DNA of 64,000 bases from Riptortus pedestris (taxonomy: Eukaryota; Arthropoda; Insecta; Hemiptera; Alydidae): NCBI GenBank assembly GCA_019009955.1, contig CM032233.1:65726001-65790000 (forward strand), given 5' to 3'. Of this stretch, positions 1 to 11,658 are shown in pieces (the first letter of the stretch is position 1; every line of letters starts with the position of its first letter). The position numbers were made by a program, and so were the translations under genes. The notes beneath the pieces were generated by a model. The model searched no databases. It worked only from the letters and a program-made list of their open reading frames with translations, and had not been told where the DNA came from.

Positions 1-856
1 AGTGGGTGCCTCTCTTTGGACCGGATATCACTATCTGAAATCCTAAAACAAACAAACAAACAAAATATTATTTATCAATATATTATACACATGTAATTCA
101 AACAAAAAAAGTAATTATTTAAAAATCATATTTAATTAATTTCAATGCAAGTGTTATGGCTATTCGTGAAATAGCTACTTAAATTAAAAATGGATTGACT
201 GCAAGCAGCTAACTAATACTAAATTACAAAGATTTCTTCACTGTAATTAATTTGTTCCAACAACTGAATAAAAAAAATCATATAATTTTAAAATATTTTT
301 CTGCCATTTATTTATTTTTTACGCTTAAACTAAATCATGTCAAACTTTAATTGAAAGAAATTAAACATAGTCGGAAACACAGGTGAAGTGACTGCCTTGG
401 TTCAAGCTCGTATAACATCTTTTTGTTCTTAATTAAATTCCTGCTATTGTTTATCGGCCCCAACTACTCAGCGAAAACCCAAAATATCCTCAACTAGAGC
501 AATATAAAAGACCATTTAAATTAGTCGTGTAGATATATAGCCAATGATCTCTGTTCTTTTTTTCTTAAGGGTTATCGTAGGATCATTACTCGGCTACCGT
601 TTGTTTAAAAATATATTATTAACCATATGGTTATTTATTAGGTGATTAGGTTTGATATCTGACTCCATTTGTTATATTGAGGAACCATTTGTTATTGACT
701 TACTTATATAGTTAATAATTATACAGTATTGAGTTTTTGATATATAATAGTTATGTTTTTATTATTTTTCACCCCTTATACTAACACAATTGATGATCTT
801 TGAAAACAAATTTCTTTTTAGCAGATTAAGGGAAAAGAAGAAGGGGTCTGGTTAAA
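1..856. other. AT-rich stretch, nothing recognised
   Basis: No coding segment, repeat end or RNA gene could be recognised. The stretch is AT-rich with short A and T runs only. Confidence 0.5.
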
Positions 857-1105
857 GCCCTAGTGGTCGCAATTTTTGTTTGAGCGTTACCAAACTCGAT
901 ATTTAATCGTTTTATGTAAAAAAAAGTTCAATTTCGTTGATGCCTGAAATCGGACGAGTGAGAGGAGGGTTTAGAGGCGGGGTTTTCGAAATTTCGAAAT
1001 ATCTCCGTTACTATACGTCGGATCGAAACATTGTATAAAACCTTATTGCAGATAAATGTACTATATAATTAACTATATTGTTATATACATTTATTCCATA
1101 TCTTG
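857..1105 (-). mobile_element. Family H fragment, reverse
   Basis: The central part of a family H copy (Helentron-associated-like non-autonomous repeat) in reverse orientation, from the GGTCGCAATTTTTG block through the G-rich mid-section to the ATTGCA...TATTGTTATATACATTTATTC block. It lacks both ends and is fused to a forward fragment that starts a few bases later. Confidence 0.75.
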
Positions 1106-1110
1106 GATAT

Positions 1111-1345
1111 TAGCCATTAACGAACTTGATCTTTCTTTTTACATTAAACGACTAAATATCGACTATTGTAACACATAAACAAAAATTGCGACCGCTAGAG
1201 TGTTAACAGACAAATATATATAGATATAGTTTTGAATGGACCTCAATTTCGTCATCTCCTGGGCATGATTGACGGACATTTGATGAAATGTTTCGAATAT
1301 CACGACATGAGTATTACCTCAATAGCTGATTTCCTTAAGAGGCTT
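1111..1345 (+). mobile_element. Family H fragment, forward 3' part
   Basis: Begins at the AGCCATTAACGAACTTGATC block and runs through GCGACCGCTAGAG, a short TA tract and the CGTCATCTCCTGGG block to TAGCTGATTTCCTTAAGAG. The terminal palindrome is broken at its centre, where kinase-like sequence begins. Together with the reverse fragment just before it this forms a head-to-head fusion. Confidence 0.75.
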
Positions 1346-1350
1346 GAAGC

Positions 1351-1660
1351 ACCTGGAAGGGAATTATCCACCGTGATATAAAATCTAGCAATATAATCTA
1401 TAATAAAGCTCGCCACAACACCCAACTTTGTGACTTTGGCAATGCGAATTTCTACATATTCGGAAAGCCTAATTGTTTGTGGGGATTCAGTCGTGGATTT
1501 GAAGCACCTGAAGTCTTATTAAAAGACCTACGATTTCTCAATTGATATGTGGGCGTTTGGTTGCGTCATTTGAGCGATACTTATGAGAAAACAAAAAAGA
1601 ATGTTTTTTCCTATTACTCCTGAGTCCGATTTATTTTTTACCGATATTTATATACATTGA
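1351..1660 (+). pseudogene. Ser/Thr protein kinase pseudogene fragment (CK2-like)
   Basis: Translation from 1363 gives the catalytic-loop motif HRDIKSSN, then LCDFGNANFY (Mg-binding DFG loop), then GFEAPEVLL (APE motif), ending at a stop at about 1534. After a one-base frame change the next frame carries YDFSIDMWAFGCVI, the DxW(x)xG helix-F motif, then an in-frame TGA and about 30 more codons (RKQKRMFFP). Order and spacing match the C-lobe of a eukaryotic protein kinase from subdomain VIb to about X. The pattern 'FY..GK...SR.F.APE+LL.D...YDFSIDMW.FGC' most resembles casein kinase 2 alpha, but DFG replaces the DWG usual in CK2. There is no intron in this 300 bp, so a processed copy or a single exon is possible. 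The N-lobe is missing: a family H 3' end directly abuts the upstream side. With a frameshift and a stop it cannot make a kinase. Kinase assignment is firm, the CK2 subfamily tentative. Confidence 0.8.
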
Positions 1661-2074
1661 AGAAATTGCAGTAGTTTATTCAGGCACTCACACACACATT
1701 CACACAGTCTTGTAGTTCTTTAGCCACATTTACTACCCTCTTCGACCTCTGTCTTTTATAGAAGATGCCTTTCCATTATTCTGCTATGACCTGGGCTGTA
1801 TTCTTTTATGCTCTGCCAACGTATCTAAAATCTTGAAAGCCATCCCAGAAGATTGATAGAGATTGAAAAGGCTGATAATTGTGACTACAGATCTCTGCTT
1901 GATGGTTTTTCCGTCTATTAAGTTCAATTCCGTTGTTTTTGGCTCTTATCCCACTCCATCTTTGGCACCTCTCTAGTTTCGCCGTCCACCATTATAAACA
2001 CCAATTTAAATTAATAGGCAAATTGATTCTTTCTAGGGAACAAAATGTATTCATGCATTACATTTATTCAAGAG

Positions 2075-2107
<33 letters not shown>

Positions 2108-2655
2108 TAGGCATATTTCAGAAAATCTAGAACAAATCAGATCAATTCTAAAAATTCATCAGAAAAAGATTCTAAAAAATTGTATTAAAAGCTTAAGAGA
2201 ATGTATTTGAAAATTTGCAAAACTAAAATAAGGATTTCAAAAACTTATTAACAAAATCAAAAATCATTCAAGTTTTCTATTATTCATCAAATTATAACGA
2301 AATTCAGCTGGCAAAATATATTATTGGGCAATTTTAACCCAATTAATCAACCTTAAGTACCTGCTTTAATTTTGAAACATTTTAATGAATTCTGTGTTAT
2401 CTGTCAGACTCAATTAATTTTTTTCTTCAAACTGCCTGTAGCATTAAAAAATAAAAAAAGGAAATATAGAGCGTTGTTTGGAATTTTAAGGATACATTTC
2501 CTACCTTTAATCGTAACTGAGGCCCCTTTGTTCTTAGATGAGACTGTCGTAGTCGTTTGTTTATTGTTTCAATTAAAAAAAAACTACTTGTTTGATAATT
2601 AACATGTAATTTTATATATTGGCTCTTCTATTCCAGACAAGTTTGTCATAACTTT
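1661..2655. other. No recognised gene; contains (AAT)n
   Basis: Apart from a trinucleotide tract at 2075-2104 nothing is recognised. Small open frames here have no motif. Confidence 0.5.
2075..2104. repeat. (AAT)n microsatellite
   Basis: About ten uninterrupted ATA/AAT units. Confidence 0.95.
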
Positions 2656-2784
2656 TTAGCAGATTTCCCTTGAGGGAAATCAGTTATAGAGGTCGCACTG
2701 ATATCGCAATTTCCAAAATATTTCTTCAAATGTCCATCGATCCTACCCAGATAACAAAAATGAGGTCCGTTAAAAACTATGCAA
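2656..2784 (-). mobile_element. Family H 3' end fragment, reverse
   Basis: Begins with TTAGCAGATTTCCCTTGAGG (terminal palindrome) and continues through ATCGATCCTACCCAG to GAGGTCCGTTAAAAAC, where the (TA)n tract would start. Only the 3' arm is present. Confidence 0.8.
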
Positions 2785-3436
2785 TCTCAGCCTATTGGTG
2801 TATTTTCAATTAGTGTAATAACATATTCATATTAAATTAAGTCAAGGCAAACTGCAACGTTCTGTCATTTTAAAGGTATAATCGAATTTATTTTGGTATA
2901 GATTTCTGCCGTTGACTTGGAGCTATAGATGGAAGGCCTATTTTTTAGACGTATAAATTCAGTAGACTTGAAAGTTTAAAGGAAACTCACAACAAAATTT
3001 ATGACGTGTCAATTCTGATGATGAATTCTGAACGGAATTTCGAGGAAATTGTTGAGTCACTATTTGTGGCAACTTCTATTTTGCTTTACTGAAAGTGCAG
3101 ATTCTACTCAGTGACTAATAGTACCGACACGCAATAACTTATATGATATATTTTCAAAATTGAACGTTACATCTACTATGTTCCAGCAGGTAGTGAGTGA
3201 TATGACAGAGTCAGCATCCCCTCCAATGTTAAATCGTCTGTTTATACACTCAGTTCAGGTATTTTCATCAGTTTATTTTTTTTTTTTTTGCTGAAGGTTA
3301 TTTCTCATCAATTATGATTACAAATCATTTATAGATCTTCGACCATTGGTACCATCAACGCAGAGCTTGGCCGAGCCTATTACTCCCATCCCTACGAAGA
3401 ACGACACCTGAATGTCCTTTAGTTCATAATGCATTA
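2785..3436. other. No recognised feature
   Basis: AT-rich stretch without a recognisable coding segment or repeat end. Confidence 0.5.
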
Positions 3437-3443
3437 TATATAT

Positions 3444-3522
<79 letters not shown>

Positions 3523-3630
3523 TGAGTGAGTGTGTGTGATAACACTCTAGCGGACGCAATATTTGTTTGATCATTACGAAACTTGATATTTAAACGTTTT
3601 ATGTAAAACTAAAGATCAATTTTGTTAGAA
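3437..3630 (-). mobile_element. Family H fragment with (TA)n-(GT)n tract
   Basis: A (TA)n run (about 3446-3485) passes directly into (GT)n (3486-3538), then AACACTCTAGCGGACGCAAT and the TTTTATGTAAAACTAAAGATC block of family H in reverse. The usual (TA)n has gained a second dinucleotide repeat; sequence after 3630 is unrelated. Confidence 0.7.
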
Positions 3631-3887
3631 AAAATAACAAACGGTTAGATGAAAAAAAAATCATTAATCTTCACTCTGATTGTTCATCTGCATAACACTA
3701 TTTAAAAATGTGGCTTCGACTATCGACCAATTTTATACATCGCCCCCTCAATATTATTCTAGTTTCAGAACATGCAAATCTTTATTCAGGGAGGCGTTTA
3801 AATGACTACTTGCATCGATAATTATAAATGACTTTAATAATACAGTAAAATAATGCTAACAGTATTGAAATGACTCTTAATCACTGC

Positions 3888-4062
3888 AAACAAAAAGTCG
3901 GGAGGAGACTTCATCTACACGACTTTGCTCTATATGGAGCTTTGTATTCAATTTCGGCAGTCTCCTTAAACTAGCAATATAAGTGCTTAAAGTTTATGAA
4001 TCCGTTCACAGTTCTATTCACCGCATACTTGAGCGATTGGTACGAAAATAGAGTTACTCCAT
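3888..4062 (+). repeat. SINE-like dispersed repeat, diverged copy
   Basis: Matches the 194-bp insertion at 8189-8382 over shared blocks such as TCATCTACACGACTTTGCTC and AACTAGCAATATAA. Similarity fades after GAAAATAGAGTT. No A-rich tail or target duplication is obvious in this copy. Confidence 0.65.
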
Positions 4063-4415
4063 TTCTCTCATTTCCTGCTGAGCGAGTGCAGAATTACTAC
4101 AGATGGGTGATTTCCTCCAAAGCCCAGGTTTTTCCTCAACTCAACCCCTTATTTTCATCAACCTGGCGTCAGTCGCCTCCCACTCAGGTGAGTTTATGTA
4201 TTTTTACTATTTACCTTGTATTTCTTTCTTCTTCTACATTTCGTGCCTACCAGACAAACATTTATTATTTTAAATTGTACACCTTCTTTCTTTTATTAAA
4301 GACTCTAAATATAAAGCAGTCCTTATTTTATTGGCGATATATTTTTTTTTTCTCTACACAGGGAAATAAAATTGAATACATTTATTTAAACCATTTAAAT
4401 ATAATTTTTAAAAAT
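3996..4415 (+). CDS. Unrecognised open frame with a donor-like site
   Basis: An open frame of 140 codons, among the longest here. Its first 20 or so codons lie inside the SINE-like repeat. The next part (SYLSDWYENRV-like start through FPAERVQNYYRWVISSKAQV) is less AT-rich than its surroundings and ends at CACTCAG followed by GTGAGT at about 4188, a good splice-donor match; beyond it the frame is low-complexity and AT-rich. It could be a chance frame or a relic exon. No domain recognised, no acceptor identified. Confidence 0.15.
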
Positions 4416-4419
4416 TAAC

Positions 4420-5065
4420 TGCGCACTCATATTTTGCTTATCTCTTAAGAGAACCATCTTGAAATAAGATGGCCAAAAATTAGAAAGTAGCTGAATTAAA
4501 TTATTTAATTCTTGCCAGTAGATTTGGATAGGGAAATTTACGCTTATTAAACTAGCACACCAAGATCTACGAAGAAATGAAATTAGCAGACTTAAAAAGG
4601 AAGTCATGGCCATCTTAAATAATGGTCATGCACAATGGGAATCAAATCATGATTCAAGAAAGAAAGTAATCCTCTAGTTACACTGAGAAGTCGTCTGAAA
4701 AATTAATATTGCAATTCAATGTGTTTCGTACTAATCATTTACATAGAAGTTATTTTATAGTTATATGTTATTACATAGCATCATTATTTTATGCGAAAAT
4801 TGATATGAAAATAATGATAGTGTACAAAATAAGGGCACAGAAAAACTGCCTTATAGAAAATTTTTCCCAGTATAAGAAAGTACTTCTGATGGCTTACTTT
4901 AAAAAATTTCGTAAATTTATATTTAACTCCCCCAGACAAGGGGACTTTTTCAAAATTATTTGACTCATTTATAATACATCTTGTGCACGATATGTGCACT
5001 ATCTATCTGACCAAAAAAATGTCCTGACAAAAATATAATGAATATAACAAGAATATAACTTCCTT
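4420..5065. other. No recognised feature
   Basis: AT-rich; overlapping short frames on both strands show no motif. Confidence 0.5.
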
Positions 5066-5682
5066 TTAGTAGATTTCCCTTAAGGGAAATCAGCTATTGA
5101 GGTCGTACTCATGACGCGATTTTAGAAATTTTTTTTCAAATGTCTATCGATCCTACCTAGGAGAAGACGAAAATGAGGTCCGTTCAAAATTTATATATAT
5201 ATATATATATATATTTATATTTGTCTGTTACCGCACTAATGGTCGCAATTTTTGTCTTAACGTTACCAAACTAAAAAGAGAGATCAAGTTCGTTAACGAC
5301 TGAAATCGGGCCAGGGGAAGGGGGGGGGGGGTTGAGAGGGAGAATTTCCAAAACTCTTAGTATCTCCGGTATTATGCGTCGGATCAAGAAATTGTGTAGA
5401 ATCAATCTTATTGCAAATGTAATGTTCTATAAATGTTATGTACATTTTTTTCATAATCTTGATTATTAACCGAGATATTTTCATTTCTTAGTTTTCGGTC
5501 TTGAGTAAAACCCCACTCCTACTCATCTCTAGTCTAGTATGCTATTATGTTATGAAGTACTTTATTTGAAGCCTAAGTACCAAATATTGATATCATTGAA
5601 CTTTTACGTTTTAAGATAAATGCAAATACGTAATGCACTTGGGATATCTGCTTAGTTAACGCAGCCCCTGCGTGATGGACTC
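5066..5682 (-). mobile_element. Family H, complete copy, type b, reverse
   Basis: Runs from the terminal palindrome (TAGTAGATTTCCCTTAAGGG) through a (TA)n tract at about 5191-5215 and a G-rich block (5319-5332), to CTGCTTAGTTAACGCAGCCC and the GGACT end. The 5' half carries the type b insert around ACTTTATTTGAAGCCTAAGT. Both ends are present. Confidence 0.9.
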
Positions 5683-7508
5683 TTTTACCTTTAGCAGTAG
5701 TCAAGTCTATTACTATTAATGCTTTTTTATAAGAGAGGTCAAAAGCAAGGCTCTTTTCAAATTCTTTGATGTAGTCTACATATTAGAAACTTCTTTGCCA
5801 TCCCTTAAAAGGCTAAACGTTTTGGAGGATCTGGCTGACTTGATGGGTAATCAAGTGCTATAAGCCTTATTTATATAGCTGTTAAGCCAGGCCTTTCTAT
5901 TTTAGCATTTAACCTCAGTTGATGTGGCAAATAATGTTTGAACGCGCACAATAAAAAATATTTAAGATATGATGTTTTTATTTTAATTGATTTTTACAAT
6001 AAACGTGTTAGATTACTTTAAGTCTTCGGGTTCATTAGCCATTATGGACAAAACCTAATCACTATTTATTTATTTTGTCATAAATACATGGCGTTGCTAG
6101 GGGTTTGGCCGTTTTATGTTATTATCGTTAGATATTTTTCCTAAAAGTATATCAGTTTTAATTTATGTCTCTCTGATTTTAGATGGAATATGCAATGTAG
6201 GCACATGCTAAAAGTTATAATATCCATTCATATAAACTAGGTATATATGTTTTAATAACAAACACTTATTGACGCCTATTACTCATATTTGGGAAGGCGT
6301 GAAAAAGTTAGCTCACAAGTCCTCAAGATGAGTTTTGCACCAAATGTTAGCGAAATTTTCTGAGAATCGAATGGTGTAATGTTGCAGTGGGAAAATGTCA
6401 CCTGTAGGATCAAGATTTTCTAAGTAAAACCATGAGGCTCGAAGGGAGTGCTACCTGCTATTTCCCTCTCCGACTCCTAGGCTAAACCTTTCCTTGCTTT
6501 TCGACAATTTCAAAACGTTGAGTATTTATTTAATAATCATATCGTACTTATTTCATCCTGTAAGTCTATTAAATATCTGCATTTCGTGTATCTAAGTGGA
6601 ATGAGTTTGAAGTCAATTTTTTGGTCTGTATTATTTTATTCTTTAACTTTACGTTTGTAATGGCGGATATAAGTATTTACATATGAGAAATGCTTTCACT
6701 TAGCTACTGTATTGAGCAATTAGTAGAACGATAAATTAAATTGATGTAATAAGTTTCAACTGCTCATTTACTACTTTTCTTTAGATTTAACGAAAATCGC
6801 ATTTTATTTTTTGGGTAGCAAATAAATATTCTTGAGCTAAAATTATCCATTTTTTAGTTAGGACTAAATGCCGAAAAGGAGAGACATTTGTTTTGAATTC
6901 AAGCTGTGAATATTACAACCAAATTCTTATTAAATACAATCTGCCGGAAAACGAACACATAAAGAGACAACTAAAAACATTACACTGTAATTATTTAGTT
7001 AGATGGAGAAAAGGCTGTTTCTCAATGAAACGTTTTGAGGTAAAAAATTGCATCATGGTTAGATGTTGAAGTAGAGTTTCAACCTATTCTCTGTGTATAT
7101 GTCCAAAATTTCTTGTATAAAAAACAAAACGAACCAATCACAAAAATCCCTCAATTTTCACTAAATCTACAATGCTATGTCAAAAGGTGAGATACATTTG
7201 AATTGATTTAAATGTCACCATATATAGAGCTTAAATTTGATTTGATATTTATATGAGTATTCGTTACCTCTACATCTTTACGAAAGGTAATTATCAATTG
7301 GAATTCATAATGGTATTTACATTAATTTTGAAGAATCATGTTGTATGGTTTTATGTTTACGTTTCTTAATGTGCCGTTCCGGCCTATTTGTGGCTTTCAC
7401 TCCTATAAAACTAACAAAGGCGAGACAGAAGAGAAAAAAAACATATGGCGACTAAAAATATCATCGTTATCAATATATGTAAGGTAATATGGGCAGAAGA
7501 ACCAAAAA
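5683..7508. other. 1.8-kb stretch without recognised feature
   Basis: AT-rich DNA between two family H copies. No long open frame, no repeat end and no match to the other dispersed repeats of the window was recognised. Confidence 0.5.
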
Positions 7509-8156
7509 AGTCCGCCACGCAGGGGCTATGTAAACTAAGCATATTTCTCATGCGCTGGAATGCCACACTAGTAATGTCATCTTACCATATATCCTCTATA
7601 AGTAAGTAAAAATTTGATGAGAAGAAGTGGAGATTTAAAACTAGAAGATCATAATAACTCCATTCAAAATTTCGAGTTACGAGAAAATGTGTAGAACAAA
7701 AATTGTAGAGCACTTTTATAACAATTTGTAGAGCAATAGCTTAACAATTAACTGATTCTAAATATTTTTCGATAATAACAAGAGGTTTTGAATGTTCGAA
7801 AATGCCCCCCGTCTCAACTCCCCCCCCCCTACACCAAGTCCTATTTCAGAAATATATAATAAAAAAAAAATAGAATATCGAGCATGGTATAAATGAAATA
7901 AACATTTATGAGTCAAGACCGTAAAATCTTAAATTGTGACGTCATTGCACTACATATTTACATGCAACTCTCATAATAAAGGCACATTGAAAACAATATT
8001 TTGTATTTAAGCTCGAAATAAGACGTTTCATTGTATATTGGATGATTTACTGAATCTGAAAATTAAAACAAAAATGCGAATATCTCGGTTTATATTTGAG
8101 ATAGAAAAAAATATATAGAACAACATGCATAGGTGATTACATTTTCATCATGATTG

Positions 8157-8188
8157 GGTTTATACAATTTTTCGACCCGACTAATAAT
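8157..8188 (+). repeat. 32-bp target-site duplication, left copy
   Basis: An exact 32-nt direct repeat of 8383-8414, made of family H sequence (contains TTTTTCGACCCGAC). It flanks the 194-bp insertion. Confidence 0.95.
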
Positions 8189-8382
8189 CTGTGCAAACAA
8201 AAAGCCGGGGCGAGAATTCATCTACACGACTTTGCTCTATTCAATTTCGCAAGTCCGCTTAAACTAGCAATATAACTGCTTAAAGTTTACCTAGGAAGGT
8301 GTATGAATCAGTTCATAGTTCTATGCAACGCAACCTTCAGTAATAGATGCGAAAATGGAATTGAAAAAACACAGAAGGAAAA
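8189..8382 (+). mobile_element. SINE-like retroposon with A-rich tail
   Basis: A 194-bp insertion into a family H copy, bounded by a perfect 32-bp direct repeat. It ends in an A-rich tail (TTGAAAAAACACAGAAGGAA). Short length, A-rich 3' end and long target duplication are what target-primed reverse transcription leaves, so a SINE or a 5'-truncated LINE is the likely source. I could not find convincing tRNA A and B boxes, so the head is unassigned. A related copy lies at 3888-4062. Confidence 0.7.
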
Positions 8383-8414
8383 GGTTTATACAATTTTTCG
8401 ACCCGACTAATAAT
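8383..8414 (+). repeat. 32-bp target-site duplication, right copy
   Basis: Identical to 8157-8188; family H sequence then continues uninterrupted. Confidence 0.95.
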
Positions 8415-8573
8415 ACCGAAGAAATTTCGAAATTCCCCTCTAAACCCCCTCCTCACTCTGGTCCAATTTTAGCCGTTAACGAACACGATTTACATAAAAC
8501 ATTTAAATATCGAGTTTTGTAACGATCAAACAAAAATTGCGAACTCTAGAGCTTTAACAGATATATGTATATA

Positions 8574-10673
8574 TCTATATATATATATAAAATTGTAACC
8601 TCTGTCTGTACATTGATTTTTTTCGCGAAATTTCACGATAACTTTTCGTTTCACATGTCATAGACACCATAACTGCATTTTGTTTCTTTCGTGTATGTTT
8701 GTTTGTTTGTTTGTTTGTTACCTTTTCACGCATAAACGGCTGAACCGAATTTTATGAAACTTGGTATGTATATTACTACTAACCCAACTTAGACTTTAGG
8801 CTATATTAATATCCTCTGAGACGAACAGGAGTGGGGGTTATAAGTGAAGCCTGAAATTAAAAATAGCGATATTTCGATTCCTATTGGTTTTTCGGCAAAT
8901 ATAAACATAACAAAAGTTGTTTATTTTGTTATTTAGAGTAACTTTTGTTATATACACTTTTTCGTATACTGAATTATAAACGAGATATACGCAAAAACCT
9001 ATAACGAATGTGAACAATTTTATTTGAGACGAAAGACCCAACCGAAATGAATAAAACTTGGTATGTGTATTAGCACTAACGCTTTCATTATAATAAGCCA
9101 TACTAACATTTCTAGGGACGGGCAGGAGTGGGGGTTGTAAGGGAGGCCTGAATTTAAAATAGCGGTATATCGTTTTCTATTCGTTTTTCGGCAAATATGA
9201 ATCTAACAAAAGTTGTTTATTTTGATATTTAGAGTAACTTTTGTGATATTCATTTTTGACTTTTAACGAAGTATAAACGAGATATATACTATAAACTAAA
9301 GAGGGAGTCAACTATTTTATTGGGCGCTAACGATTGAACCGAACTTAACAAAACTCGGTATGTCAATTAGCATTAATTCTCCCATTATTATAAGCTATAT
9401 TAAAATTTTTAGGTTCGAACGGGAGTGGGAGTTATAAGGGAGGCCTGAAGTAAAAATTCACGATATTTCATTTTCTATTTGTTTTTCGGCAAAGGTGCAC
9501 ATAACAAAATTTGTTTACTTTGTTATTTAGAGTAACTTTTGCTTCATTCACTTATGTCGTATAATGAAGTAAATACGGGATATAAGCTAAATCTATAGCG
9601 GGAGTCGACGATTTTATTAGTACTTATTTAAGTGTTTTTAATATAGGTATATTATGACAAATGATGTTATGTTTTAGCCTTATCTATTTCGATTATTTAG
9701 TACTAAGTATGATTCGGATTAGTGAGATTATAAATCCCCCTCCCCCTTGGCTTCATTTATTTATCTTCCCAAGAAAATAACTTTATTATTTATTTCCAAT
9801 AGAAATTTAAACTATAAGAGCATTTCCATTATTTAATTTGTATAATGTATTATTTAAAAAAAAAAAAAGAATTGTGCTGAATTTCCTCAAGGAGTGATGG
9901 GGGAAGTAGTAGGGAATCAAACTCTTTGATTTTGGTTATATACTATCTTATTTCCGATATCTTCATGTTATTGAAACAAATATGTACTATCATAACAATT
10001 AAACGTTAATGTCATTATGACAAAAGACAAAATGCTCTTAAACTCGATATGATTGTTTAAAGTATTACTTAGGTTGAAGGGACGGCATTGAATTTTGAAT
10101 ATAATTGAAATTATTTTTAGGGTAACACTATTATTTAATTCCATCAGGTAGATAAATTATTACAATAATATTTTGAAATAATAATTTAAGGAGAAGAGTG
10201 TTGATAGCTCTAATGCGAGAGCGGAAATAGGCGGAGGCTAATAGAGTTAATTGAGTTTACTAATTTCCTGTGAAATCCTGGGCATTACGGGAAGTGATTA
10301 CCACTGAGATCTACTATTATGAATATAACCTTACGTGCTAAACTATGCTTAAACTATATGTGCTCGGATTGGTTTTGACAGGAAATAAGTTTCATTATAG
10401 ACGATATTTAATTGTAATAAATACTATCCATGATTATGGTTTGAAGTATTCAAAAAGGTGAGTTAAAAAGTGGCATGGGATAGATTAGGAACACATTTTT
10501 ATATATTCTTCAAATATATAATTTCTCATTTATAAGTCGCCTGCCTGACCCTCACAGCAAAACAATGCGCGCCGACGGGAAGTGTAGTTGTAAACATTGA
10601 AGCCTTGCCCAAAAAAATACTATCATCATTCAGCCTTAAATGATTTCCCGAGCGAAGCCGGGTACCTTAGCTA

Positions 10674-10674
<1 letters not shown>
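8574..10674 (+). mobile_element. Non-autonomous Helitron inserted in a (TA)n tract
   Basis: The 5' end is TC followed by TA repeats and AAAATTGTAACCTCTGTCTG. The 3' end carries the stem CCCG (10647-10650) and CGGG (10659-10662) around AGCGAAGC, then eight bases, then CTAG at 10671-10674 followed by T. A 5' TC, a 3' hairpin just before CTRR, insertion between A and T and no target duplication are the Helitron hallmarks. Inside are three tandem units of about 298 bp (8764-9640). No Rep or helicase coding is visible. It splits the (TA)n tract of a family H copy whose two halves lie at 8415-8572 and 10675-10833. Confidence 0.85.
8764..9640 (+). repeat. Three tandem ~298-bp units inside the Helitron
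   Basis: The marker GGGGGTTATAAG recurs at about 8833, 9131 and 9429 (last two diverged), and TTGTTTATTTTGTTATTTAG-like blocks recur at the same spacing. Units are diverged, so the array is old. Confidence 0.85.
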
Positions 10675-10724
<50 letters not shown>

Positions 10725-10833
10725 TTTTGAACAGTCCTCACTTTCGTCATCTCTTGGGTAGGAACGATGGATATTGAAGAAAGTTTCAAAAATATCGTCA
10801 TGAGAGCAACTTCTTTAGCTGATTTCACTTAAG
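10675..10833 (+). mobile_element. Family H 3' arm, right of the Helitron
   Basis: A (TA)n tract to about 10720, then GAACAGTCCTCACTTTCGTC, GGGTAGGAACGATGG and CATGAGAGCAACTTC up to GCTGATTTCACTTAAGGGGA and ATCTGCTA. This is the missing 3' arm of the copy that starts at 7509. Confidence 0.8.
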
Positions 10834-11658
10834 GGGAATCTGCTAATACGAAACCATTTGCTTTTTTGTATGTATTGAAAGGCTTCAGGTTCATTGGATG
10901 TTTGTGTGGCTGAGGTAGAACCATAAAGGTTTTATTACCACTATGTAGCATGAAATTCGAGACGAGTTTGAAGCTAGTTGGGAGATAAATGTGAATGAAT
11001 GGAGTGGTGTGTGACTTTGACCTTCGCCCCTCATTTTCTGTGAAATAAATCTTATCTTGGCGTGGTCCTGTTGAGCCTAAAAATTGACTTATCAAAAAGA
11101 TTTACATATAACAGTCATATATAGACATGGGTGGCCTTGCCAGCTTTCATATAGGGTTATGATTTATTGAATAGAAGTGCTAAGAAAATCGACGACGAAA
11201 CTTAATTTCAACAAGTTCCTTCAACGGAAAATAAGTTTATGCTAAATCCAAGATAAATTGTGTAGAGAATAAATAAAGAATTTAAGGCATGTAGCCTCTT
11301 CCTAATTCAGAAAGGAATCAGAATAAAGGGGGTAGTGGGTAGGAGGGGAAGGAGTAGTAGGGGTTAAATTTCCGAGACATTTCCCAGGTAAACGGATCAA
11401 AGGGAGAAAGAGCTAACCTCAATCTAGCCCCTCGGCTCCGGCTTTAGCAACTCTTTCCCTCTCCCTTATCAAGCGAACCCCTCCACCCCTCCCTAGTCAG
11501 TCCTAGTCTACAATTACTTATTTCCCTCACATTCTTATTTCCTAATTAATTTAAAGGAAATCTCGCTGTAAGCAGTTTAGCTCTTATCTTGAGCACTCGT
11601 TCTCTACAATGATTCCACAATTTATGATCGTCCAGAATTACAGGTCAAGACTTTTTTT
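10834..11658. other. No recognised gene
   Basis: Includes a purine-rich then pyrimidine-rich section at about 11330-11520. An 88-codon frame on the minus strand (10829-11095) has no motif and overlaps the H end. Confidence 0.5.

Larger units (their letters stand above)
7509..8572 (+). mobile_element. Family H, long type c copy, left part
   Basis: Starts with AGTCCGCCACGCAGG. The module '...ACTGAATCTGAAAATTAAAACAAAAATGC / AATATCTCGG / TATAGAACAAC... / ACGACCCGACTAATAAT' is present twice in tandem in diverged form, which makes the copy longer than type a. It is interrupted by the SINE-like insertion at 8189-8382 and, at its (TA)n tract, by the Helitron that starts at 8574. Its 3' arm resumes at 10675. 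Confidence 0.8.

Noticed and set aside
3318..3545. Open frames made of His-Thr or Ile-Tyr repeats (also 12394, 38237, 38263, 40729, 60254, 62260)
   Set aside because: They are translations of (GT)n and (TA)n tracts inside repeats, not genes.
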